From: Gilichinskyi gelida
GTDB taxonomy: Bacteria; Acidobacteriota; Thermoanaerobaculia; Gp7-AA8
Length of the DNA stretch: 64,000 nucleotides
Direction of reading: 5' to 3'
NCBI GenBank assembly: GCA_038040385.1
Contig: JBBPII010000001.1
Location: 186,001-250,000 of the forward strand
Shown here: positions 1 to 8,070 of the stretch, piece by piece
Numbering within the stretch: position 1 is the stretch's first letter
How the letters are laid out: every line of letters begins with the position of its first letter
Translations under genes and position numbers: made by a program
The notes under the pieces: model-generated
The model's input: the letters and a program-made list of their open reading frames with translations, nothing else
Told to the model about the DNA's origin: nothing
Databases searched by the model: none

Positions 1-289
1 ACGGAAACGCCGACGTTCCCCCCGCCACTGCCGGCTGGAGGCGAAACAGGTCCGACGCCCGGATCGGAACGCCCGAGATCTCCTGAACCGCGGCGGTCAC
101 GATGAAGATCTTCTCTTCCGTGGCCGCACCCTCACCGGTGAGGAGCCGTCCGAAGTGCCGGCGACTGATCGAATCGATGCCCAAGGACTTGGCGATCGCA
201 TCCGCGGCGCGAACGACGTCCGCAGCCCTCAGACCTAACGCCTCCATGATGCCGCCGAGCGGCGTGCGACGCGCGTCCCCGTTCGTCAT
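1..289 (-). CDS. HTH-type regulator-like protein, partial (runs off the window start)
   Basis: An open frame runs from an ATG at 289 to the window edge, giving 96 codons without a stop. The visible part resembles a small lambda-repressor/XRE-like DNA-binding protein: a helical stretch with the segment SISRRHFGRLLTGEGA looks like a recognition helix region, followed by a hydrophobic helix. A GGAG sits only three bases upstream of the ATG, which is close for a ribosome binding site, so the start is uncertain. The gene points away from the HTH gene at 442, so the 150 bp between them should hold divergent promoters. The C-terminus is missing and the target is unknown. Confidence 0.45.
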   Translation of the reverse strand, partial: MTNGDARRTPLGGIMEALGLRAADVVRAADAIAKSLGIDSISRRHFGRLLTGEGAATEEKIFIVTAAVQEISGVPIRASDLFRLQPAVAGGTSAFP

Positions 290-441
290 GACTCCAAAAA
301 GACACTTGCCCCGCATAGGAGTGTCGTGCCAGCCATTTTTCCCTACCTCCTGACACGCATAAGTTCCTTCTGCGATGCGACCAGTGAATGTCGACGCCTA
401 TAAGAGGCAGTTTGTGTTCGCCGAGGCAGTAATCTTGGTGC

Positions 442-714
442 GTGGCGCGACAAGCTGGCCGCATCCGCCCACCGGCGCCGCGGTGCACGGACCCGCGCAT
501 CGGGCGGGTCATCCGCGCGGTGCGGATCGGGAGTCAGCTCACGCAGGCGCAGCTCGCACGCAAGTGCCGGGTGAGCCTTCGGCACGTGATCGCCATCGAG
601 CACGGCCGCAACTGCACGGTCGCCGTCCTTCTTGCGATCATCGAGCACTTGCCGGCCGCAAAGGTCGGCCTCGCGCGACTGCTCCTGCGACGACGCGATC
701 CGGCGTCCGCCTAG
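442..714 (+). CDS. Small XRE-family HTH regulator
   Basis: The product is about 90 residues. Residues ~20-80 fit an XRE/Cro helix-turn-helix: IGRVIRAVR, then LTQAQLARKCRVSLRHV as scaffold and recognition helices, then IEHGRN. It is typical in size for small transcriptional regulators of mobile elements. The start used is a GTG at 442; an alternative GTG near 483 would remove a low-complexity N-terminus and fits the domain equally well. It is divergent from the gene at 1-289 and co-directional with the HTH gene at 811, suggesting a regulatory switch region at this part of the island. The targets cannot be read from the sequence. Confidence 0.6.
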   Translation: MARQAGRIRPPAPRCTDPRIGRVIRAVRIGSQLTQAQLARKCRVSLRHVIAIEHGRNCTVAVLLAIIEHLPAAKVGLARLLLRRRDPASA

Positions 715-810
715 CACCCGTCGCCCGCGAATCGCGGGCGTATGCGGCTACGTTTTATTCGGGGGTGTGAGTTTCTTTCTGTCGCGGCTCGCCTCGCGCA
801 GGAGGAACAC

Positions 811-1092
811 ATGGATCTCGTCAGACAGGAGCACGAGCAGTCCGCTTCATCGCTGAAGCAGCATCAGGTCGCCGGCTACGCGTACAACACCAAACTGGAG
901 CGCTGGATCGTGTCGCGCGGCGTTCGACCCGTGGATCTCGCGCGCGAATCCGGCTACAGCAGGCAGCATCTTGTCCGCGTGCGCGCCGGGCGCATGGAGC
1001 CGACGCGGCGCTGCATGAAGGCAATCATTGTTGCGTGCCGGCGGCTCGCGCGCGTGCGGGTGAAGGCAGGCGATCTCTTCGACCTGGGTTGA
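811..1092 (+). CDS. Small HTH-type DNA-binding protein
   Basis: The ATG at 811 is preceded by an excellent ribosome binding site (AGGAGG at 800-805), which is why this start is preferred over an upstream one at 742. The 93-residue product contains an XRE-like helix-turn-helix at about residues 35-65 (VRPVDLARESGYSRQHLVRV) followed by RAGRMEPTRR, which resembles the end of a recognition helix and the next helix. It is followed 25 bp later by the HicB-like gene at 1118 and may be co-transcribed with it. It is probably a local regulator of the left-end module; no ligand domain is present. Confidence 0.6.
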   Translation: MDLVRQEHEQSASSLKQHQVAGYAYNTKLERWIVSRGVRPVDLARESGYSRQHLVRVRAGRMEPTRRCMKAIIVACRRLARVRVKAGDLFDLG

Positions 1093-1117
1093 GTGACCCG
1101 AAGGACGAGAGCCGGTC

Positions 1118-1702
1118 ATGACACTCCTGACATTTCACGCAACGTACTTCGAAGGCGACGACGGCTGGGTCATCGGGATCGTGGACGAGCTCTCCGGAGC
1201 GCTCACCCAAGGCGACGACCTCGACGACGCGCGCCTCATGCTCCAGGACGTCACGAGGATCATGCTCCGCGTCCTCCACGAAGGGCCGCGCATCAAGGAG
1301 ATCGTCGGCGAGCATCGCATGGTGAGCCGGGAGCTGATCACTGTCGACGATGCGGAGCCGCTCGCGCTCGTCGCGTCGAGCTGGGCCGACGGTGCGACGG
1401 AGGATGCGGAGGACGCCGAATTCCTCCCGCTGTTCCGGTTCCCCGATCACCGGCGGTTCATCGACGACATGCGGGCCGCGCGTGTGCCGGTGCACGTGTA
1501 CGACGGGAAGTCCTACTACGACAAGGTGCTGTACTACGGCCCCGCGGTGACGACCCGCGACCGGATCGCGCTGCAGGACGTGATCCGCGCGACGACGGTA
1601 CGGCTGCAATGGCACTACGTCGGTAGGTACGGCGCGATGGTGTACCCCGCGGTGAACGATCTTGAGCTGCGCAGGCGACGTGTGAAGGGGCCGGCACACT
1701 AG
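1118..1702 (+). CDS. HicB-like protein with an uncharacterised C-terminal domain (paralogue 1)
   Basis: This 194-residue protein starts with a HicB-antitoxin-like partial RNase-H fold (residues ~1-60): hydrophobic strand MTLLTFHATYF, an acidic turn, VDELSGALTQGDDLDDA, then an amphipathic helix. HicB proteins usually neutralise a HicA mRNA interferase, but no HicA reading frame (small dsRBD-like, GSHH motif) lies next to it. The C-terminal ~90 residues form a block I do not recognise, with RFIDDMRAA, YYGPAVTTRDRIALQD and GAMVYPAVNDL. The same block recurs in the gene at 3546, so this is a genuine two-domain family. Function unknown; antitoxin or regulator by analogy only. Confidence 0.6.
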   Translation: MTLLTFHATYFEGDDGWVIGIVDELSGALTQGDDLDDARLMLQDVTRIMLRVLHEGPRIKEIVGEHRMVSRELITVDDAEPLALVASSWADGATEDAEDAEFLPLFRFPDHRRFIDDMRAARVPVHVYDGKSYYDKVLYYGPAVTTRDRIALQDVIRATTVRLQWHYVGRYGAMVYPAVNDLELRRRRVKGPAH

Positions 1703-1709
1703 GTCTCGC

Positions 1710-2324
1710 ATGCGAAGACAGGAGAAGCGGACGGTCCAACCCGGAAGGCCGATGCGACAGGTGATGCCGTGGTCGCAGAACGCGCAGACCTCCCCAGCGC
1801 CGGCGCAACGGATCGTCCCCAAGATCCGCACGCATCCGCGGTACCGCGTGCGCTTCGGCGCGGGGCATGTGCTTGCCCTCGTGCTCTTGGAGCTCGGTCT
1901 CACGCGCCGGATGGATGGCTGGGATACGGAGTGGTACGAGGGGGAGGTGCTGCGGCGCCTACGAGCGCGGCTCTTCGCGCACCCGGTCTACAAGGCGTTC
2001 TTCCCGGGTGCGCGACATCGGCGGCCGTACGAAGACCGCTTCGATTGGCTTGCGAACACCTACCAAACGGATGCCATTGATCTCGATGCCGTGCTGATCA
2101 TCGGGAAGCGTCGCTACTACAGGCTGCTGCTCGCCGTCCTGCGGAGCATCTATCGCGAGGAAGGGATCACCGGCGAGGTGACCGCCGACGTGCTCCGGCG
2201 TTATCGATTCAGCCGGCGCGAGATACGGTTTCGAGGTCTGCCGCGATCCACGGGGGCCGCGCGCACTCGCGGCGGCCGTGCCCCTCGTGCGCGGCGCGCG
2301 GTGGGCGGAGGACCAGCCACGTGA
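1710..2324 (+). CDS. Hypothetical protein, basic, island-specific
   Basis: The 204-residue open frame starts at ATG 1710, eight bases after the previous stop, and overlaps the next gene by GTGA, which supports it as part of an operon. I recognise no family. The central part (~45-165) looks folded: an aromatic-rich stretch with WYEGEVLRRLRARLF and a helical segment YYRLLLAVLRSIYREEG. The last 35 residues are Arg/Gly/Ala rich and low complexity. The start could be an internal ATG (1752). No signal peptide or membrane helix is visible. A role together with the neighbouring regulators is possible but unsupported. Confidence 0.45.
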   Translation: MRRQEKRTVQPGRPMRQVMPWSQNAQTSPAPAQRIVPKIRTHPRYRVRFGAGHVLALVLLELGLTRRMDGWDTEWYEGEVLRRLRARLFAHPVYKAFFPGARHRRPYEDRFDWLANTYQTDAIDLDAVLIIGKRRYYRLLLAVLRSIYREEGITGEVTADVLRRYRFSRREIRFRGLPRSTGAARTRGGRAPRARRAVGGGPAT

Positions 2325-3256
2325 CGAAGAACGAAACAGGTGTCCCCCTCGGGCCACCCGACGAGGAGATCCTCGCGTACCACGAGGCGGGGCACGCGGT
2401 CGCGATGTGGCGGCTCGGCTTCGGCATCGCCCGATCGACCGTCGAGCCGACGAGCACGACCGCCGGCAGCACCGAGCCCGCCCGTGCGTGTCGCCCCGTG
2501 ATCGCGACGGACACACGCACCCGCCGCCATGCCGTGGAACAGACCGCGATGGCCTACCACGCAGGGTCGGTCGCGGAGCGGCTCGTCCGGCCACACGACA
2601 CCGTGACGTACGGTCGCGACGATCATGCCTACATCCACCGGATGATGCGCGAGGTGGAGTACGACGGTTCCGTCGCGGTCCTCTGGTGCAACTACCTGTG
2701 GCAGCGGACCTACGCACTCCTCGCGTGGCAGCCCGACTGGATGCTCGTCGTCGCGTTCGCGGATGCGCTCCGGACGCACCGGTCGCTCGACGGCGACGTC
2801 GCCGAGCAGTACCTCGCGCACGTCGCGGGCGTGTTGGAAACCCATCCCTCGACGCCGAATGCGCAGCTCGTCGGGGAGGTTACGAACGTCTGCTCGCCGT
2901 GGCATCGCGCGTGGCACGACACGGCCGTCGCGACCGTGCTGCCGCCGAAGCGGATCTGCCTCCCCGAGGGCATCCCGCTCATCGATGCGGTGATGGATCT
3001 CCGACCGCTCGCGTCGGTGTTGTCCCTCTCGCCGCGGGCGCAGCGCGGCCTCGCGCGCGCGAACATCCGAACCGTGTTCGATCTCTCGTTCTGGAGCGAA
3101 CACGCACTGTCCTGGATCACGGGCGTGGGCCAACTGACGGTTCGTGAAATCGTCGCGGCCGTAGCCGCGGCCGGCGTGCGCCTCGCCCCGCCGGGCACGC
3201 CGTATCCCTGGTCGAGACGGGCGGCGCGGTCGGACGCCAGATGGGAGAACGCATGA
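2321..3256 (+). CDS. M41 (FtsH-type) zinc-peptidase-like domain fused to an RNA polymerase alpha-CTD-like domain
   Basis: The 311-residue product begins with a peptidase M41-like domain lacking the AAA+ module of FtsH. AYHEAGHAVAMW (~res 19-30) carries the HExxH zinc motif, the later AYHAGSVAERLV resembles the FtsH 'GRxAEE' helix, and GRDDHAYIHRMM offers an Asp in the place of the third zinc ligand. The C-terminus (~230-285) resembles the alpha-CTD helix-hairpin-helix fold: LSLSPRAQRGLARANIRTV, FDL, ITGVGQLTVREIVAAV. The GTG start overlaps the preceding stop (GTGA), and the stop overlaps the next ATG (ATGA), so it sits inside a tight operon. A protease targeted to DNA or transcription complexes is an inference. 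The domain calls are by eye. Confidence 0.65.
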   Translation: MTKNETGVPLGPPDEEILAYHEAGHAVAMWRLGFGIARSTVEPTSTTAGSTEPARACRPVIATDTRTRRHAVEQTAMAYHAGSVAERLVRPHDTVTYGRDDHAYIHRMMREVEYDGSVAVLWCNYLWQRTYALLAWQPDWMLVVAFADALRTHRSLDGDVAEQYLAHVAGVLETHPSTPNAQLVGEVTNVCSPWHRAWHDTAVATVLPPKRICLPEGIPLIDAVMDLRPLASVLSLSPRAQRGLARANIRTVFDLSFWSEHALSWITGVGQLTVREIVAAVAAAGVRLAPPGTPYPWSRRAARSDARWENA

Positions 3257-3510
3257 CCTACACCTTCACCGCCGTCTACGCCGAGAGCGAGGGATGGATC
3301 GTCGCGCTCGTCGAGGAACTCTACGGCGTGCACACGCAAGCCAGGACGATGGCCGAAGCGAGACGGAACCTCCGCGAAGTGATCCAGGCGGACCTTGAGT
3401 TTAACCGGCGCCACCACGCGACCCCCTTTGGCGGCTGCCGGATCATCGAGCGGAGCGTCATTACCGTGACCGTCGACTGGACGCGCTTCCCCCCACGACA
3501 CTCCATGTAG
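3253..3510 (+). CDS. HicB-like antitoxin-fold protein, single domain
   Basis: This 85-residue protein has the HicB-like pattern: MTYTFTAVYAESEGWIVALV as first strands, EELYGVHTQARTMAEARRNL as the turn and helix, then a short C-terminal strand. It starts at ATG 3253, overlapping the M41-like gene's stop (ATGA) with GGGAGAA upstream. It lacks the extra C-terminal block of the 1118 and 3546 products. No HicA-type toxin frame is adjacent. It may act as an orphan antitoxin or DNA/RNA-binding regulator; this is inferred from the fold pattern only. Confidence 0.55.
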   Translation: MTYTFTAVYAESEGWIVALVEELYGVHTQARTMAEARRNLREVIQADLEFNRRHHATPFGGCRIIERSVITVTVDWTRFPPRHSM

Positions 3511-3545
3511 GCGCCGCAGTCAGTTGCACTCTTGAGGAGGACTCG

Positions 3546-4250
3546 ATGCTGCTCACCTTCCACGCCGTCTACTTCGAGGGCGACGACCCACGCAACATCA
3601 TCGGCATGGTGCCGGAGCTTTCAGGAGCCATCACGCAGGGAAGCGATCTGGACGACGCCCGCGCGAGTCTTCGGAGCGTGGTGCGCTTGATGCTCCACAC
3701 GCTCACGGAGTGGCCGCGGGTCAGGGAAGTCGTCGGCGACCACCGGGTCCTCAGCCGCGAGCCGATCACGGTCGACGACGAGGAGCCGAATACCTACTGC
3801 GCCGACCTGCCGCTGTTCCCTGACCCGGAACCCGATGAGATCGACGCCTACCTGGAGCTGATGACGCCCACAGCGTTCGACATCGAGGTCATGTTCCCGC
3901 ACGACACGCGCGGCGGCGATCTCCCGACGTTCCACCTGCCGGACCACCTGCGATTCATCGACGACATGCGTGCGGCCGGCATGCAGGTCCACCTCTACGA
4001 CGGAGAGGGTGGGGACGGCGACCGGCCGTACTACGGTCCCGCCGTCACGACGCGCGACCGAATCGCGCTGCAGGACGCCATTCGCGCCACACGGGTCCGT
4101 GTGCTCTGGCACCACCTCGGCGAGATCGGCGCCATGGTGTATCCCGCGGTGAACGATCTCGTGTTGCGCGCCGAGCGCGTGCCCTTGACCTCGGCCGACC
4201 AGTCGGGTCGGCTCGACGACAAACGTGATGAGGGGAGGAGCGAGAATTGA
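3546..4250 (+). CDS. HicB-like protein with an uncharacterised C-terminal domain (paralogue 2)
   Basis: The 234-residue paralogue of the 1118 product starts after a strong GAGGAGG site. The N-terminus matches the HicB-like pattern (MLLTFHAVYFEGDD, PELSGAITQGSDLDDA). An acidic, proline-rich linker of about 40 residues, longer than in paralogue 1, follows. The C-terminal block (~145-220) shares RFIDDMRAAG, YYGPAVTTRDRIALQDAIRAT and GAMVYPAVNDL almost unchanged. The strong conservation of the C-terminal block between diverged copies suggests it is the functional part. No HicA is found nearby. Function unknown. Confidence 0.6.
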   Translation: MLLTFHAVYFEGDDPRNIIGMVPELSGAITQGSDLDDARASLRSVVRLMLHTLTEWPRVREVVGDHRVLSREPITVDDEEPNTYCADLPLFPDPEPDEIDAYLELMTPTAFDIEVMFPHDTRGGDLPTFHLPDHLRFIDDMRAAGMQVHLYDGEGGDGDRPYYGPAVTTRDRIALQDAIRATRVRVLWHHLGEIGAMVYPAVNDLVLRAERVPLTSADQSGRLDDKRDEGRSEN

Positions 4251-4332
4251 TGCGGTCCGGAACGCGGCGCGACGAACGCACATCACGAACCCGGATCGTC
4301 GGGCTCATAACCCTTCGCGCTCCGGAGCGACG

Positions 4333-4734
4333 GTGACCTGCCGCCCGTTCGACATCTCCGCGCTCGCGAGGGCGATCAACGCACGGCGAATCGCATGCGC
4401 ACGCGAGCGCGGTGAGACGGTGCCCATCACCTCGGCGATGTCGCGCATTCTTGAGAACGATCGCGAGTACGTGCCGTACCGATCGCGCATCGCGCGGAAG
4501 CGGGGTGGCCCGGCGCGGAACCCTCGCATCGCGACCCTCGTCGAGATCGCGGCGGCGCTCGATACGACCGTGGGCGCGCTCCTCGGCGAGACGCCGTACC
4601 GCATGGGTGTCTGGGAGCGGCGCGAGCTTCGCCGGATCGTGCTCACGCTGACACGCCTCTTCGAGCTCGACGCGCCGGAGGTCCGGTCCTCCGCAGCCAC
4701 ACGCGGAATCGCGCATGGCAGGACGGCAGAGTGA
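4333..4734 (+). CDS. HTH regulator (XRE-like)
   Basis: A GTG start at 4333 has GGAG six bases upstream; longer frames from 4225 add an arginine-rich tail that overlaps the previous gene, so the GTG is preferred. The 133-residue product has the pattern of an XRE-type regulator: LARAINARRIACARERG as first helix, a basic loop, then ATLVEIAAALDTTVGALLGE, which is typical of the last helices of XRE domains ('IAxALxVxxxxLL'). It overlaps the start of the DUF3841 remnant at 4715. A local regulatory role is inferred. Confidence 0.5.
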   Translation: MTCRPFDISALARAINARRIACARERGETVPITSAMSRILENDREYVPYRSRIARKRGGPARNPRIATLVEIAAALDTTVGALLGETPYRMGVWERRELRRIVLTLTRLFELDAPEVRSSAATRGIAHGRTAE

Positions 4735-5160
4735 TGACGCGTGGCGGCGACGGCTTCGTGCCGTCGTGAAGCGCTACTGGAAGAAGCAGTGGGCGGTCGC
4801 CGAAGACGCGGGCGTCGCGCAGGCCGGACACTTGGAAGCGGGTACGCCCGGCGTCTGTATCGAGTTTGAGATGCCGCCAGAGCACGAACTCCTCTCCGAC
4901 TTCGACCTCTGGCATTTCGTCTTCGGCCAGGAGACATCTACTCGGAGGCGGAAATTCGCGCGAGCTGGAATCGAATTTTTGATTTGGATTTCAGCGCGCC
5001 AGACATCGCGTCGCCACGAGCGGAGAAGTGGATACAAGGGACAGTATGGGAAGTGCCGCTTACAGCCATATGTGATGTTCAGGCGTTCGCATCAGCGCGG
5101 TCCGATCTGGGCGAGACCCAAATGCCCACGGCGCGGCCGGTCTCTTGTCGAAACTCCTAA
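4715..5160 (+). pseudogene. DUF3841-like gene, frameshifted
   Basis: From ATG 4715 the frame encodes a basic N-terminus and then CIEFEMPPEHELLSDFDLWH, which matches the DUF3841 core ('vLLSDFDxWH'). The frame then breaks at about 4922-4935. Resuming one frame over gives DIYSEAEIRASWNRIFDLDF and later IQGTVWEVPLTAICDVQAF, which is the rest of the DUF3841 pattern, ending at the TAA at 5158-5160. Together they make a ~150-residue protein missing a normal N-terminus. Either one base was lost in the genome or there is a sequencing error. DUF3841 proteins have no assigned function. Confidence 0.6.
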
Positions 5161-5202
5161 ACCGGCGTACTGTGAGATAAACACACATAAACACCTGCCC
5201 CT

Positions 5203-8025
5203 ATGCCGGCCTTCGCCCGGCGGCTCGTCGCGCTCACCCTCGCTGTAGCGACGATCGCAACGTCCTCCTTCGACTTCCGCGTTTCTGCCGTGGAAGCGTC
5301 TACCGCGCCGAGCAGTCCTAAGCTGATCTCCGTGTTTTTCGATGATGCGATCACCGGCCTACAGATTGCGGAGTTTGCGACGCAGTACAGCCTCACCATC
5401 GTTCAGCCGGTCGGCGATGACCTCCCTATCGCAACGTTTCAGTCCGAAGATCGAGAGGCCGTGCTCCCGCTCCTGCGAAGGGATACGCGCGTTCGCGCCG
5501 CATCACGTGTGGAACCAAAACGCGCGACAACGAATGACCCGCTCTACAACGACCAGTGGTGGCTCGCGAACAGCGGCCAGAGCTTCATCCTTGGTGTTGC
5601 ATGGTCGATCCTCCGCGCCACAGGAGTTGGCGAATTCATTGAGCGCTTCGCCGGGATCGCGGGGAAGGATACGAAGTGGCTGTCCGCGATGGCGATTCCT
5701 GCATGCGGCGGTTCTGCGTGCACGGGTCGCGGCGTCACGGTCGCGGTAATTGACTCCGGAATCGACGGCTCACACCTCGACCTCGCGGGCCAGCTCTCGC
5801 CCGCGAGCGCGAGTGCCGTAGCAGGCTATGGTCCGGCTGACGACGAAAACGGACACGGAACATTTATCGGCGGGCTCATTGCAGCGCGCGGAGATAACGG
5901 GGTCGGCCTCACGGGTGTTGCGCCCGATTCAAAACTTCTCTCGGTGAAGGTGAGCTTGTATGGCGACTATGTCGGCAACACTGCTGAAGCGATCGCCTAC
6001 GCCGGTGATGCGGGCGCTCAAGTCATCAACCTGAGCTACGGGAGCGAGGAGATAGATGATGTCGAACGAATGATTATCGCGCTGGCAACAGCGCCGCCGT
6101 ACAACGCCATCGTCGTCGCGTCTGCTGGAAACGGAGGCGATCAAGGCAATCCAGTCCTTTATCCTGCCGCCTATCCGCACGTCATCTCAGTCGGCGCAGT
6201 CGATAGTGAGGGTCAAATCGCCGCCTTCTCGCAGATCAACGGCCACGTCGATGTATCCGCGCCGGGGATGATGGTCTTTAGCACGTTCGCAAACACAATT
6301 TCTGACACCGACTGCACATCCACCGGCCGGCCTCATTACACGTCACGTTATGTCCTCGCCTATCTCGATAAGTACGACTGCCTCTTCTTTGACGGCGTAC
6401 GGCAGGACACGCTCTATAAGAGCGGGAGCGGCACCTCGTATGCGGCCCCGATCGTTGCCGGTGCTGCCGCCCTCGCGAAGCAGAAGTGGCCTACGCTCAA
6501 CGGCGATCAGTTCGAGGGGCTGGTGCGAGCGACGGCCGATGACGATGCCTCGGGCAATGGCTACGATCCTGAATATGGGGCGGGAACCCTCAACATCCAT
6601 CGGCTCCTCAGCTACAACTTCCCCCCGACGATTGACGCGGCGCACGTCGGATTCACGTCGCCGGTCGTTACAAACAGCGGAACCGACACCACCTCTATCG
6701 TGGCGCAGGTTGGTAATCTCGAAGGGATGGCTGACGTTACGGCTGTCACCGCTGACCTGAGCGCCATCGGAGTCGCGGAGCCGGTCACGCTCGCGCCGGA
6801 CGGCGATCTGGTCTACCGCTCCGTGCCGCAGACCATCAGCGCGAGCGTCCCGGAAGGCCAATACACGGTCGCTGTGATCGTCCGTGACGCCGCGGGTGCA
6901 ACCGCGACCGCGAGCGCACCGCTACAGGTACTCACGGCCGGCAGCGCCATTCCCTCCCTGCCAGGCGGCGGCGCGAACGTCGCGCCCGTTCAGAGCACGC
7001 CTGACCTCGCGCTGGCAATCACATCGCCGAAGGCAGGCCGCAAAGTCGTCACTCGGAAGAAAGCAATCACGCTCTCCGGCACGATCGGCAGTGGCGTTGC
7101 CGCCGTCGAAGTGAACGGTGAGTCCGCAGCCGTGGACATCGCCGCAAAGACGTGGACGCATAAGGCCGCACTCAAGAGCGGCAAGAACCGGATTGAAGTC
7201 GTGACCTTCGATGTGACACGGAGCTTCCACGAGGACACGACGGTGGAGGTCGTACTCGACCGCACCGCTCCCGGTCCGGTAAAGAACCTTCGTGCCTCTA
7301 GTGGGGGAAAGGAGATCGAGCTGACGTGGGAAGCGCCAACGGATCGCGATGTCGCGGGGTATCACATCTACGCTGACGAAGGCGGCAAGTGGAAGGAGGT
7401 CGGCACGAGTCGCAAGACCCGCGCGACAGTCTCCGCAACGGGTACGCTTGTCATCATTGCCGAAGATGAAGCGGGCAACGAAGGCGATTTTGGTACCGCA
7501 CCGCGGGCAGGGGCAGGCTCCATCTCCTTCCTTGACGTAGCTTCCGGTCACTTCGCCGCTCCCGCTGTCTCCGCGCTGCTCTCGCGCGGCGTCATTCAAC
7601 GCGGCGACCGGTTCCGGCCGGATGATGCGATCACACGCGCCGAGTTCGCGAAGCTCCTGATCCTGGCGCGCGGCGAGAGCGGCACCGCGGTCAACGCGGG
7701 GCAGTTCATGGACGTGCCGCCGTCGTACTCGCTTGCGGATTTCATCGGTACAGCAGTGCGGCTCCGATGGGCGTCCGGACAGGGAAACCAGTTCTTCCCG
7801 AACCGTGCCATCACGCGCATTGAAGCCGCACGAATGCTGACGCACGCGCTCGGGCTCGAGCCCGCCGATCAGCCGCTCTTTGGAGACGTGACGGATGCGG
7901 GAGAGCGGCGTATCGCCGCGGCTATTGCGAAGGCAGGCATCGCTACCGGCCAAGGCGACCGCTTCATGCCGCACCGATCGCTCACCCGTGCGGAGGCGGC
8001 GAAGATGGTTGCCAAGACTCTCTGA
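5203..8025 (+). CDS. Secreted subtilisin-like serine peptidase with fibronectin III-like and C-terminal SLH domains
   Basis: The 940-residue product begins with a signal peptide (hydrophobic ALTLAVATIAT). An inhibitor-like propeptide region (~45-105) follows, then an S8 catalytic domain. The catalytic triad is visible: Asp in AVIDSGIDG (~183), His in NGHGTFIGG (~217) and Ser in GSGTSYAAPIVAG (~411). Next come Ig-like segments, a fibronectin type III-like domain (PGPVKNLRASSGG to the EDEAGNEG strand, ~685-765), and three S-layer-homology repeats (~775-940; for example FRPDDAITRAEFAKL and FMPHRSLTRAEAAKMV). SLH repeats usually anchor proteins to the cell envelope, so this should be a surface-tethered protease. 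The start has no clear Shine-Dalgarno site. It is cargo between regulatory genes and a recombinase, with no obvious operon partner. Confidence 0.88.
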   Translation: MPAFARRLVALTLAVATIATSSFDFRVSAVEASTAPSSPKLISVFFDDAITGLQIAEFATQYSLTIVQPVGDDLPIATFQSEDREAVLPLLRRDTRVRAASRVEPKRATTNDPLYNDQWWLANSGQSFILGVAWSILRATGVGEFIERFAGIAGKDTKWLSAMAIPACGGSACTGRGVTVAVIDSGIDGSHLDLAGQLSPASASAVAGYGPADDENGHGTFIGGLIAARGDNGVGLTGVAPDSKLLSVKVSLYGDYVGNTAEAIAYAGDAGAQVINLSYGSEEIDDVERMIIALATAPPYNAIVVASAGNGGDQGNPVLYPAAYPHVISVGAVDSEGQIAAFSQINGHVDVSAPGMMVFSTFANTISDTDCTSTGRPHYTSRYVLAYLDKYDCLFFDGVRQDTLYKSGSGTSYAAPIVAGAAALAKQKWPTLNGDQFEGLVRATADDDASGNGYDPEYGAGTLNIHRLLSYNFPPTIDAAHVGFTSPVVTNSGTDTTSIVAQVGNLEGMADVTAVTADLSAIGVAEPVTLAPDGDLVYRSVPQTISASVPEGQYTVAVIVRDAAGATATASAPLQVLTAGSAIPSLPGGGANVAPVQSTPDLALAITSPKAGRKVVTRKKAITLSGTIGSGVAAVEVNGESAAVDIAAKTWTHKAALKSGKNRIEVVTFDVTRSFHEDTTVEVVLDRTAPGPVKNLRASSGGKEIELTWEAPTDRDVAGYHIYADEGGKWKEVGTSRKTRATVSATGTLVIIAEDEAGNEGDFGTAPRAGAGSISFLDVASGHFAAPAVSALLSRGVIQRGDRFRPDDAITRAEFAKLLILARGESGTAVNAGQFMDVPPSYSLADFIGTAVRLRWASGQGNQFFPNRAITRIEAARMLTHALGLEPADQPLFGDVTDAGERRIAAAIAKAGIATGQGDRFMPHRSLTRAEAAKMVAKTL

Positions 8026-8070
8026 CCGCCGGGGACGGCCGCGACGTTCTCGAAGTAGCCGTCGCAGTTC

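Noticed and set aside
1118..4250. Classical hicAB toxin-antitoxin loci
   Set aside because: No HicA-like frame (about 60-80 codons with the dsRBD-like fold) is found on either strand next to any of the three HicB-like genes.
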